A stretch of 31,491 bases of DNA from Dicyema japonicum (Eukaryota; Dicyemida; Rhombozoa; Dicyemidae). This document shows, piece after piece, positions 1 to 9,399 of the stretch; the first letter of the stretch is position 1, and every line of letters begins with the position of its first letter. The stretch lies in the NCBI GenBank assembly GCA_011109175.1, contig RDEW01000024.1, positions 809,684-841,174 of the forward strand, in the 5' to 3' direction. The notes below the pieces were generated by a model. It was given only the letters and a program-made list of their open reading frames with translations, ran no database searches and was not told the origin of the DNA. Position numbers and translations under genes: made by a program.

Positions 1-1430
1 AAAGAATGGACAAAATCGGTGCGATTCTCCAAATGTTACTAAATTGAGGCAAAAAATCTACTTTATCTGATCATACACGCTTTCCAAAGACTCGCGGGCT
101 TGGTGAATGTCTTCAATCCTCACTAGAAACAAGAAGTGATAATATTTCAGTTTTATGTAATAAATATGAGTGGGTGGGAGAATATGAGTCTATCTGTGCA
201 ACATTCTTTCAATTTTCAGAATAATATGAAAATCCATATCACTACAAATTTGATCAGGAAATGCAAAATTGATGTGAATTGATTCAATTCTGCATACTTT
301 AAAGGGTCTATTTCAAAGTATTTGTTATCCACGTGGGTCCGACACTTGTAACACAACGACAAGTCACCATACCACTACATATTTGGTCAGAAATTACATC
401 TTGGATCTCAATTCACTGTATTCTTCACACATCAGACGACGGTGTTCTAAGTATTCGTTATCCACGTGGGTCAGACACTTGTTACAACGGTCTGATAAAT
501 CCACCAGACCTGTCTGGCATGAAGGGCACTTTGTAGCATTGATTTGGGTATCAAATTCATCGTCCGCACAGCGGGACATTCACAAGTGAAGAGTCCTAAC
601 AAGGCATGCCGATCCGTTCTGTTATTAATCAGATCAATATAGCTTATGTAAATATTCTGAGAGTTATAATAAAGTTAACTTCCCCGGAGATCACATCTGT
701 CGCTACAATTTTCAAGCGAATTCCTTCGAATGTAACGCAAGCGTTGGGGACGCAGGAATGGTCATATTTCGAGCCACTAGAGTAAACGTAAGTATCAACA
801 ACTTTATATACAGACAAATTCCAAGTTCTTCACAATTCTTAAAATCATAAATTGTGAATGAATTTTTGTGCATTTTACAGCAAATTTCTACATATTTACG
901 TAATTCTAATAATCCGGTATATTCTAAGCAATATGCTAAGGCAAATTCGATAGAAGGAGTAATCTTTTTGTGCAAAATTTCATAGTCTGGACAGATTATA
1001 AGTGAGGACTAACTTGGGACTAATTCATTGAATGATCTTTCTTCTGAGTCTTCCTTTTTATCCAAAATCCCCAATTTGCACTTCAAGTAAATGTATGGAA
1101 TACTTTTATGACGAGTTGGAAGAATAAGCGAACATGATCTGGTGGGACTTTACTTCCAGCAAGTTTACTACACTCGAATTTATGGATTTGCCTGGATTTT
1201 TTCTAAGTTACACATTTTTAAACTTGGCAAGCTGGACTGCAGTATCTAATGGTTTTGCAATTTCCACATCTTTTTAGGTTTGATTCACTAAAGCACCACG
1301 AACACCTTAATGCAAGCAATTCCCGTCTCAACACGTGGACGAACGGAAGAGATTCAACGATAATGTTTCCTGGTTTGTATGACGTCATGACTATTATGTC
1401 TAAACCGTTGAGTTTCCACGGTTTTATTGA
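1..1430 (-). CDS. SMYD-like SET/MYND lysine methyltransferase gene, partial, with tiny introns
   Basis: A multi-exon gene read from about 1430 down and continuing past base 1. The first ATG seen is at 1388-1386, but the frame is open upstream and 'GLDIIVMTSYKPG' aligns with the start of SET domains, so an upstream exon is possible. A MYND zinc finger follows ('CSWCF', 'RCGNCKTIRYCSPACQ', then 'IHKFEC' in the next exon). SET core motifs come next: 'NSFTIYD' (about 860), 'HSCVPNACVTFEG' (about 760-720) and 'ISYIDL' (about 650-630). The post-SET cysteines are 'TCECP', then 'RCADDEFD' and a 'CPSC'/'CNKC' pair. These are the SMYD hallmarks: SAM-dependent protein lysine methylation, in nucleus or cytosol. 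Five GT-AG introns of 21-27 nt are needed to join the motifs; two more are likely at 375-397 and 58-78, the latter leading to a TPR-like 'FGESH' segment. One base is missing at 573-575 inside 'CECPRC', and the exon at 400-530 is partly duplicated at 240-390. It may be a live gene with sequence errors or a young pseudogene. The family call is strong; substrate and activity are not known. Confidence 0.82.
240..530 (-). repeat. Diverged tandem duplication of a SMYD exon with its intron
   Basis: The motif 'CCACGTGGGTC' with its flanks occurs at about 329 and 472 on the plus strand, a period of about 143 bp. The minus-strand copies encode 'RCNKCLTHVDNEYLE' and 'LCYKCRTHVDNKYFE'. The intron-like ending and following bases are also repeated ('GACCAAATATGTAG' against 'GATCAAATTTGTAG'). 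The divergence argues for a true, older duplication rather than an assembly echo. Confidence 0.7.
657..679 (-). other. 23-nt intron in the SMYD gene
   Basis: GTTAACTT...CTCAG lies between 'ISGE' and 'NIYISYIDL'. Splicing recreates the conserved SET segment GE-x-(4)-SYIDL; unspliced, the frame hits a stop. Confidence 0.8.
777..802 (-). other. 26-nt intron in the SMYD gene
   Basis: GTTGTTG...CTCTAG splits the SET core. Splicing gives 'LGICLYINGSKYDHSCVPN', with exactly the spacing between the LY and HSC motifs found in SMYD proteins. This is the best-supported tiny intron in the window. The split codon is AA|T. Confidence 0.85.
987..1013 (-). other. 27-nt intron in the SMYD gene
   Basis: GTTAGTCC...GTCCAG carries in-frame stops. 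Removal joins 'FNELVP' to 'YEILHKKITPSIEF', the exon that leads into the 'NSFTIYD' SET motif. Confidence 0.65.
1081..1103 (-). other. 23-nt intron in the SMYD gene
   Basis: GTATTCC...TTGAAG contains an in-frame stop. Removal joins 'RLFFQLVIK' to 'CKLGILDKKED' in one open frame. Phase 0; both borders are canonical GT and AG. Confidence 0.65.
1203..1223 (-). other. 21-nt spliceosomal intron in the SMYD gene
   Basis: GTTTAA...CTTAG interrupts the MYND finger. Removing it restores the fixed spacing CQ-x6-HK-x-EC of the finger ('CQ' before, 'IHKFEC' after) and eliminates an in-frame stop. Phase 0. Confidence 0.8.
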
Positions 1431-1449
1431 AAAAAATATTACGCAGTTT

Positions 1450-2280
1450 TAACGCAATTCTCTCCACCCAATCTTGTCTTCCGATTTCTCACTAAGACAA
1501 TAGTCTCTATATACTTATTTCCCCACCTTTAATGGACATTAACAGTACCCACCATTGAGTGTTCTTCGATAGACATGATCTGATCCTGAGACTTTCACGG
1601 TGGCAAATCCTAGGTTATGTTGTACAACAGCCACGGAATTGAACTGAATCTGACCAAGAATTCGAATCTTTAACAGAGGTCTTATCGAATTGGATTTACC
1701 CCAGCATGGTATGATTGCCCAACTATCTGGCTGTAAACCCTTAAATTGAAATAATTAGGGATTGAATTTTAATTTGCATTAACGTAGTTTATTGTAATAA
1801 ATCGACCTTATAGTCATAGCCCTCACATAAAAGATCATAGAAAATTATCATTTTAAGTAAATTTATAGGTCACCTTGATCTCNAAGAATTCGAATCTTTA
1901 AGAGAGGTCTTATCGAATTGGATTTACCCCAGCATGGTATGATTGCCCAACTATCTGGCTGTAAACCCTTAAATTGAAATAATTAGGGATTGAATTTTAA
2001 TTTGCATTTAACGTAGTTTATTGTAATAAATCGACCTTATAGTCATAGCCCTCACATAAAAGATCACACAAAATTATCATTTTAAGTAAATTTATAGGTC
2101 ACCTTGATCTCATGATTAGGTTACCCATAAGTTTGATTTTGGGGTAAAAAACTCAAGGAACTGATGATTTTTCTACCTTCTCTTCATTCTGACTAGACCG
2201 ATAAGTATTATTTGCATACTTGGTGTCTTGTGGTCATCCGCTCGTGGAAAACTCTCTTCTCCATTGCCGAATAACTACCA
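1450..2280. repeat. Non-coding stretch with a 227-bp segment repeated on both sides of a one-N gap
   Basis: The segments 1656-1882 and 1884-2111 are almost identical and meet at a single N at 1883. Overlapping contig ends left unmerged, or two alleles placed in a row, would produce this. No gene is visible in 1450-1655 or 2112-2280. Confidence 0.75.
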
Positions 2281-3262
2281 ATTTCATCCCTGCCTTATCA
2301 TAGTTAGAGTCTCTCGTCGCAAGAACAATATCATCTGCGTATGAGAGTATCAATGTATCGGGATTATCATTGGTGGGAAAATCCATCAGATATATATTGA
2401 GTTAATTTTGTTAAGTGACTCGTAGTATAATCGTTTTCACGGAATCCATGCTGGAATACTCGATTTGGTGCAATATCTTTGATTCGTGTTAAGATTACTT
2501 TTTCCATAATTCGAGACAAGGCACATAATATTGCAATNATCAATGTATCGGGATTATCATTGGTGGGAAAATCCATCAGATATATATTGAGTTAATTTTG
2601 TTAAGTGACTCGTAGTATAATGATTTTCACGGAATCCATGCTGGAATACTCGATTTGGTGCAATATCTCTGATTCGTGTTAAGATTACTTTTTCCATAAT
2701 TCGAGACAAGGCACATAATATTGCAATCGGCGATAAGAAGAGGGATCGTTTGCAGGTTTGTTTGGATTCCGAATTGGCAAAATTGTGGACTTCTTCGATA
2801 TAGAAAGTGCCATATTATTGTTCACAGATAGAGTATAAACGTATGATAGGAATTCGGTTGCTTTTTCACCAAGGTGTTTCAGTTCCATCATCGAGACATT
2901 GTCAGCACCTCGGGGACGGGAGTTTTTGGCATCCATGATTGGGTTTCGAACTTCTTGAGGAGTAATGACAATCAAGTCATATAATGGATACAACTTCTTC
3001 TTGTTGACTCTGTGTTCCCTCGAGATATTTATATGACTGATTACGCCATAGTGTTTCATTAAAATANGAGACATTGTCAGCACCTCGGGAACGGGAGTTT
3101 TTGGCATCCATGATTGGGTTTCGAACTTTTTGCGGAGTAAAGACAATCAAGTCATATGATGGATACAACTTCTTCTTGTTGACTCTGTGTTCCCTCGAGA
3201 TATTTATATTACTGATTACGCCATAGTGTTTCATTAAAATATTTGGTTTCAATGTTGCCACA
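2280..3262 (-). pseudogene. Non-LTR retrotransposon reverse transcriptase relic
   Basis: Read from 3262 down, the pieces follow RT order. First comes a finger region with 'MDAKNSRSRGADNV' and 'MELKHLGEKA' (like the R-x-PG-D and LKHLG motifs). Then come 'ILPIRNPNKPANDPSSYR', 'LSRIMEKVILTRIKDIAP', 'QHGFRENDYTTSHL', and the catalytic motif 'SYADDIVLA' at about 2345-2306. Motifs A and B are missing between the QHGFR and YADD pieces. Frames change several times. Two single-N gaps (2538, 3067) have repeated flanks (2349-2537 with 2539-2727; 2893-3066 with 3068-3241), so the true relic is shorter than drawn. The element is dead and of Jockey/CR1-like type; the exact clade cannot be named by eye. Confidence 0.8.
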
Positions 3263-3284
3263 TCCCTGTCCGTTTTTTAAAAAA

Positions 3285-3458
3285 AAAACTTAAATCCTAA
3301 CACTAACCTTAATTCCAATCCCTAACCTTAACCATAATCCCTATTCCCCAACAACAATCCCTAACTTTAAACCGTAGTTTTTTATCCTTAAACATAAAAA
3401 TATCATAAAACCTATCCCTTAACCATGTCTAATTCTAATCATAACTTTGACAAATTAA
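3285..3458. repeat. Degenerate CCTAA-like simple repeat
   Basis: A run of irregular units such as 'ATCCTAACACTAACCTTAA' and 'ATCCCTAACCTTAACC' resembles decayed telomere-type CCCTAA repeats or a satellite with a similar motif. It follows an A-run at about 3278-3288. No coding signal is seen. Confidence 0.6.
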
Positions 3459-3767
3459 AATCCCTTACGTAAAAATAGCAAAGCTTGATCTCATCCTTAA
3501 GCGATATTCAACATCTACCATAATCAATACCTAAGCTCATTCCTAACCAACAACTAAATCTGATCTCCACATTAAGCCAAAAAGATTAAAATAAATTTCT
3601 TGATTGGAAAGTAATCCCTTACGTAAAAATAGCAAAGCTTGATCTCATCCTTAAGCGATATTCAACATCTACCATAATCAATACCTAAGCTCATTCCTAA
3701 CCAACAACTAAATCTGATCTCCACATTTAGACAAAAAGATTAAAATAAATTTCTTGATTGGAAAGTC
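3459..3767. repeat. 154-bp tandem duplication
   Basis: Two adjacent units (about 3459-3612 and 3613-3767) differ at very few positions, for example 'CACATTAAGCC' against 'CACATTTAGAC'. No gap separates them. A recent duplication or an assembly echo. Confidence 0.8.
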
Positions 3768-3778
3768 ATTTAAAATTA

Positions 3779-4240
3779 TCATTTAACTCGGCTTTGGTGG
3801 ACTATCAGTATTTCCGAGTTGCCACCATCTATGTGGACAATAGTTCCTTGTATATCCACTATTAGATAAAATGTAGTGTCCAAGTGCTCATATAATGGAT
3901 TCTTTTTCGTTGTTTGATTGTAATCACCATCCATTCGTAGAATGACTCTGTCTCATACATTAAGCGATTCTTCATTTTTCCATCTTTTTTCTTTCGCATT
4001 TTTTTCTGCAGCTATCAAAGTATGCTTTCGAGCAGAATCCCGTGTCAAAGATAAGTCTTCATCTTCTTCATACTGAGTAATCTATTTGAACATTCATCAG
4101 ATATTTGTGGTGGATAATCTACTCCATTAAAAATCTTGAATGGAGCGTGTTTGGTGGTCCGTGATTGCTAGTATTGTAACTGAACACAATATCTCCCAGA
4201 CTGCGTTGATATTTTCCCAGAATTCCTTCAGTAGAAGAAA
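3779..4240 (-). pseudogene. Retrovirus-like integrase C-terminal relic
   Basis: Read from 4240, the relic starts with 'VFSYNTSNHGPPN'. After a one-base frame change, 'HAPFKIFNGVDYPPQIS' matches the segment of retroviral-type integrases in which a Y-N-x-S-x-H-x-T helix is followed by PF-x-I-x-G. Further down, 'LYEHLDTTFYLIVDIQ' and 'VHQSRVK' look like the C-terminal SH3-like domain, ending at a stop at 3781-3779. Such integrases occur in LTR retrotransposons and in Ginger or Maverick DNA elements; this piece does not separate them. The catalytic DDE core is not seen. Inactive. Confidence 0.6.
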
Positions 4241-4990
4241 AAAATGATAACCATTTTAAGAGGTTGATTAAACCTATACACTATTACATAAATGGTACCT
4301 CTCGACCTGGCCTTGAACCCACGATGCTCTTGGTCTTCCTAAAATATACTCTATCTTGAAAGCGACGCATCAAGATATCCATTTTCTAGATATTCGATTA
4401 TCAGACGCAACTCATCAATGTTAAACTTAAATCCATGTGCAGAAATAAAATAAATTTTTTTATTATTTTTAAATATTAATAAAGTTTTTTGTTAATTAAG
4501 AATAATAAAATATCATTAAAATGACACTATTCATATTGACTGTTTTTTTCTACTTTATGGTTTTAAAATATTAACGATTTTAAATAAAAATAACACTATT
4601 CAACTCAGAAAAATCTGAATTATCCAGAGAACTAATTTTTATTTTTATTGGTTCTTGTGAAGTTCCACGTGCGTCGGTGACAATAAATAAATAAATTCTT
4701 AAAAAAATATATATCATCAGAACTAATCTTCCCTTGATGAGAAATTATTATAAATGCGTCCCTCAAAGAGAAATGAGTTTGACACCTCTGCTCTAATAGA
4801 AATGATTCCCCTAGCTCTAAGACTCATCTAACCCTAAATCTGATTTTCCTGACAAGATTCACCTAATTCTAGCGATAAAAATCTTGCCTAATCAGAATTT
4901 CAATGTATATCTCTCCCAGGGAGTACAAATAATTGCCATAATTGAAGGATTTGTCACCAATAGTCTTTTAGCACTTCGGATGGTACACAG
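4241..4990. other. AT-rich stretch without a recognisable gene
   Basis: Long A/T-rich blocks (about 4441-4720) and short broken frames. A minus-strand frame with 'FNIDELRLIIEYLENG' at about 4430-4360 may be a scrap of the adjacent element, but nothing firm supports it. Confidence 0.5.
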
Positions 4991-5710
4991 TAAGAGACTA
5001 CATCAAGGATTTCACTTTTAGTCTATAGTGCCTTTTATCCCTTCGCTCTGGACTAATAATACCTATCCAGCTTTCGACACGACGTCTACTACTGAAGGCA
5101 GTGGAAGGATTTCTGGATTCTGACTCAGTGATTATGATAAGAGTTCTTTTGTTGAACACGAAGATAAGAATTCGAATTGGCAAAACTAAGTTGAGATAAT
5201 TCGCATATATTTTCTGTACTCATCAAGGGAACTCCTTCTCGACTTCATATCGACAGATAAGTCAGCTGTACCTAACGATGAACGCTTCAAAACGAATGTA
5301 GTGGATATCAGAGGATTGAAAAAAGTTCGGATGAACCATTGAGAAAACCAACAGCTTGGGTCCTCACTTAGAGACAGTGAAGACATCGTTCTATGAAAGA
5401 AACTCGATACAACAGCGCTAAACGAAGTTAAAAAGAACCGGATTGATAGAAGACAATCAAATATACCATCCGATTAAGGTTACAAGGTGGAACAGCTTAG
5501 TTATTTTAATAATTTATGCTAAACGGAATTCAAAACCAGGCATTGACTCATGATTCTTTATTTTCGAATCTACGCATATCTGAAGTCTGCGATTCCATTA
5601 CAACAGGGAAGAGAGGTCACAGCCATTTTGGACGGATAAGTAAATCAGAGTTACATCACCAAACTACCACCATTTCCAGAGGACATTATTCATGCAACAT
5701 GATCAAGTAA
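4990..5710 (+). other. Possible exon fragments of unknown gene
   Basis: Two plus-strand frames look protein-like but match nothing I recognise with confidence: 'PSLWTNNTYPAFDTTSTTEG' (about 5035-5105) and 'SSRELLLDFISTDKSAVPND' (about 5215-5280). The second faintly recalls the end of a CUB domain, but the paired cysteines are absent. In-frame stops lie between them. The ORF at 5516-5710 is of the same uncertain kind. Confidence 0.25.
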
Positions 5711-5759
5711 TAATTTAATAATTTTTTTACAAGATCATCAACACGGAGATCCTTAGGGA

Positions 5760-6530
5760 TAAAGTAGTGGTTGTTTACGTTCCTGTCTGGTTTCTTGCAG
5801 GATCATTCATAATCTTGACTTACTCACATTACTTACTTTTGAGTCCCCAGCTCTTTTAACCTATATTGTCCAACCTGCCGAATAACGAGAATAATTACAA
5901 ATCTCGTATGGTGATGATATTATGGTTGCATCACGTCATCATAAAACCACCATTACCTCTACATGTCTACAAGTACACCTTTATACAATTTACTCCTGTA
6001 TGAATCGTAATCCCTTGAATCCATCTCCTGTAGAAATATAATTATTTTTACAACTAATCGTCCTCAGTTTAACCTTTGCTACATCTTAATATCACTCCTC
6101 TTCCTGTTGTCAAAAATTCCAAAATATTGGGACTGGTGTTTATCCTTCTTGAAACATGTTCCTTAATATGCGAGAAATATCAGAAAAGGCTCAACTTACT
6201 CCGTCGAGACCCTTAGCGGTAGGTCATTTGGTGAGAGCAAAGAAAGTCTATCGATTGTCTAAAAACATTTATTATAACAACGTTGAATTATGATGTTCCT
6301 GCTCGGAGCACGTGTCTGTTTATAATGAAGATCATAAAATCCAGAAAATCCAAAACTTCGCTATCAGAACAATCCCAGACTGCCTAAAGAACACTCCAAT
6401 TGAACACATCCATTGGGAGTCTAATAACTCCAATTACATATCATTTACAGATATTATGACTACAATTCTTGAAAAATGCAAAAAACCGGACCACTTCCTT
6501 AAGTTTTCCAGTACAAAAAGAGGGTAATAC
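5760..6530 (+). pseudogene. LINE relic: end of reverse transcriptase and thumb/connection
   Basis: In order on the plus strand: 'LLSPQLF' with 'LSNLPNNENNYKSR' (after RT motif B), then after a frame change 'YGDDIMVASRHHKTT' (catalytic motif C, about 5907-5950), 'VVKNSKILGLVF' (the x-x-LG-x-x-F motif), 'KRLNLLRRDP', and finally 'IQKIQNFAIRTIPDCLKNTP' within the open frame 6312-6527. This is the usual C-terminal order of CR1/Jockey-like non-LTR elements. Several stops and frame changes make it inactive; the 5' part and endonuclease are missing. Confidence 0.8.
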
Positions 6531-7855
6531 CTATCTACGACAGTGTTTCTCAACGAATAGATATTCGCCCCAAAAATTATTTTTCTTTGTAACACGTTCA
6601 GTATCCTTCTACAAATACTGTTCCAAGCTCCTCCATTGCTAGATATTTCTCTTAATGGATCGAGGTCTTCCCCACTTCGACGACAGGTCGAAAGAGTAAT
6701 CAGGCAGTATTTTCAATTTCCAATATTCCGTTGTCTTTTATTTTCGTTCATGTAGACAACATGTGTTTCTTCTTGTATCGCTACATGTCTCGTGCGAAAT
6801 TTTTTGATTCCTCTAGCATTAGGGTGCCAAGAAGAAACGGACTGGTAGATATAAAACGTGAAAAAGGATATTTGTGCACGAGAGGCACGTCACCACCTCA
6901 ACCAAAAAAATACATGCTAGATATTGAAAATAGTAAAGTAGTGAAAAAGTTGAGACTGTTTTCTGAATAATCACAAGTCGTAATCTAATTGTAGAGCAGC
7001 GAAGACTAACAATTAATTTTGCCGAACCACGGGGCTTTCATACCGGAGACATCATCTGTCACTCCCTTACTCATGGAAGCTACGATTCGTAGTCGGGTAC
7101 ACGGATTCTCCCGGTCTGTGAAGAATATGGAAACCCGCTTTCCCTGTCTATATCCAAGGCTAAAAAAAACCGATTGGTACAAAAGTTCTCTTCCCCAATC
7201 GGATACCTATTGAGAATGAGAGAAGATCCTTTAGAACGGTCTTCCCACATCTAATGGGATGCCAGTTTCTATTTTACTAACAAGTCTTTCCAAAAATGAA
7301 TGAGTTACTCGAGTTAGCCACAAAATGATTAGATTACGGAAAACATTTACTGGGCAAGCCAGTTGTCTGATAAGGTTAAACTGGCGACGTCGCTCATGAC
7401 CACGGAATAAAAAGTGCTCAATATAGTATATTCCAGGTTTTTAGGTTGATTAATAAGAGAATTGATATAAGAAGAGGTTTGATCGTCTTGAAGTGACAGT
7501 TGGTGTTGATCTTTCCTTTTACTTAAGCACCCTGTTGTTAGTAGCTGAGTCTATGAAGAAGAGTACACTCTTCACCTTGGAATTAATATATAATAATGCA
7601 ATAATTAATTAGTATTTTTTATTAAAAATGTTAATGTGACCTCTGACCTTTGTAAAAGTTTACCAGATGGTCTATATTTGGACCATCAGTTGCACAATAT
7701 ACTATAATTTCAAATGGTAAATTATGATTATTTAGGTATAATTCAAATTTGTGATCTCATCGGTCTATCGACATTATGATCTCGAATTTTCACTCCATCA
7801 GGACCTGATTCACTGTGTTGCAAGAGTGTCGACAGTATCTAACATTATAATGTAA
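6531..7855. other. Intergenic stretch; one 25-bp motif shared with the intact LINE's 5' end
   Basis: No recognisable gene. The ORFs at 6731-6970 and 7019-7213 show no domain. Bases 6887-6911 (ACGTCACCACCTCAACC followed by seven A and a T) are identical to 29835-29859, just upstream of the start of the intact minus-strand LINE, so this may be the 5' tip of a related LINE copy. Confidence 0.45.
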
Positions 7856-8010
7856 ATGGCGGACGACCTAGACTACCTAAGAGAACTATCGCGCAACAGA
7901 GGATCATGGTCGAGGCTGACGGAGAAAATGATTAGGAATATGGCACAAGGGAAACTTAACTAATTTTATGTTTTCTCGGGCGTGCTTTTTAATAATAATA
8001 ATTATTATAT
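7856..8010 (+). pseudogene. 3' end of a LINE related to the intact copy
   Basis: The 35-codon frame 7856-7963 reads 'LDYLRELSRNRGSWSRLTEK' and ends 'NMAQGKLN', matching the last residues of the intact element at 26877-29819 ('LDTLRELARSRGSWKRLIER' ... 'NTAQGRLD'). The 3' UTR shares TTCTCGGGCGTGCTTT and runs into TAA-type repeats, as in the other copies. Strongly 5'-truncated, as expected of LINE insertion. Confidence 0.85.
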
Positions 8011-8283
8011 TCTTTTACTTTTTAACGAAAGAGTTGCACGCTTTGTTATTTAAATTGTTTAAAATAAATTTATTTGTAAATATAATTTAAAAAAATCCGT
8101 AATTAAAATATTGTTGTGAAACACTGCCCTATAACATGGCTTTATTTATAGTGCTCGATTTGGGGACGTAATTGAATGGGTGAATTTGATCTTCGTTAAA
8201 GAGTTATAGATAGGATTAAAACTACAGGTTTTTTAATTGATTAATAAATAAGAGGGTTGTTAGAAGAACAGGACAGAAAAAGG

Positions 8284-8346
8284 TAGCTTAGTGGTTAGGA
8301 TATCATTCCTTAACTTAATATGTGTTCGATGCTAGTTCGTATATGG
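8284..8346 (+). repeat. tRNA-like sequence, probable SINE head
   Basis: TAGCTTAGTGGTTAGGAT fits a Pol III A box; about 30 bases later GTGTTCGATGC is a worn B box. No acceptor stem closes around it, so it is a tRNA-derived repeat or pseudo-tRNA rather than a functional tRNA. Confidence 0.5.
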
Positions 8347-8890
8347 CTTCTCTTTCTTTCTTTTTTTCCTTCCCCATTCCAATAGACGGCGTTTTGTGAT
8401 TTACGTGTGATACGTTATGGCAGAATGTTAATTTGATAATAATTTTAATTTTTTGAAATCCCCTGACATTGACTGAGTATAAACTGTCTTCAGATCCCTT
8501 CTTTACGTGAAAGAGGTCATCGAATCTCATAAAAGGAACGGAAGTCACTTGTACGAAATGTCATGTGTCAATTATTTCACCTTAAGATAAGATGAGGTAA
8601 ACGGACTGATAAATATGTCAGCACCCAAATCGAGATTTACCTTACCAGTCTATTTCGAAGATGTTCTGATCTGCTTGGATGTGACTTCAAAAGATCCCTC
8701 CTTCGTGGTTATCTAGTCAACTTTCATATAAAAGAAAATTGCTAACGGAGCACTTGAGATCATAGATGCTCCCCCAAAACACAAGAGCCTCGACAACCAA
8801 CCTCTTCGAGTATCACACATTTTCTCGGAAATCCAAAAAAGACCGGCTTCATATTGACTTTCTCGTTCCTTTGCTCAAAATCCAAAATTT
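8347..8890. other. No recognisable gene
   Basis: Short broken frames on both strands, including an ORF at 8315-8548 on the minus strand without domain features. Nothing further seen. Confidence 0.4.
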
Positions 8891-9390
8891 TCTAGTTTGC
8901 TAGACTTTCCGAAAATCAACGATATTCTACCCTATTTACCCTACCATCATGATTTTAAAAATTCATCGACATCTACACATTTTCCCTCTCTAACTCATTT
9001 CATCAGTTCTGGTATTTTACCTAAACCTAGATATCTTCAAATGTCGATAACCACTAAGAACTCAAATTATTTCGATGTAAGCTTAGTTTCTTGGATAAGG
9101 GCCGTATCCACTCAATGACCCTGCAAAAAGTTACGATAATCAACAGTTTTCTGAAAAGTCCTTTTGTGTTCAACTGAGTATCTTCAACTTTCGCTGAATG
9201 ACTTGGGTTCAGGGTTCGGTTCAACATCAATACACCTCATTTTAACTTCTACGAACCAGGAAAGAACGTTGAATCTAAAGCGACTAACACAGAAATCCTC
9301 TTTAGTAAATTACAAAAATCTTGGAGTAATTTTGGATATACTAATTTTTTGGCACGATGATAAAAAGATAATAATAAGATCTCTTTGACG
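8890..9390 (+). pseudogene. LINE relic, RT palm/thumb region
   Basis: The frame 9164-9388 reads 'HLILTSTNQERTLNLKRLTQ' and 'YKNLGVILDILIFWHDDKK', matching the non-LTR segment with S-K-T-x-x-x-x-F, R-x-L-N and Y-x-x-LGV-x-LD-x-x-L-x-F motifs. The frame at 8897-9118 just upstream may belong to the same copy. Stops separate the pieces and no catalytic motif remains. Confidence 0.6.
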
Positions 9391-9399
9391 GGAGCCATG

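Noticed and set aside
1249-1452. Plus-strand ORF of 67 codons
   Set aside because: It is antisense to the MYND exon of the SMYD gene, whose minus-strand motifs are far better supported. The same applies to the plus-strand frames at 333-589.
5215-5330. CUB domain
   Set aside because: Only a faint resemblance at one end; the conserved cysteines are absent, so no domain is claimed.
8284-8346. Functional tRNA gene
   Set aside because: A box is good but the B box is worn and no acceptor stem pairs; kept only as a tRNA-like repeat.
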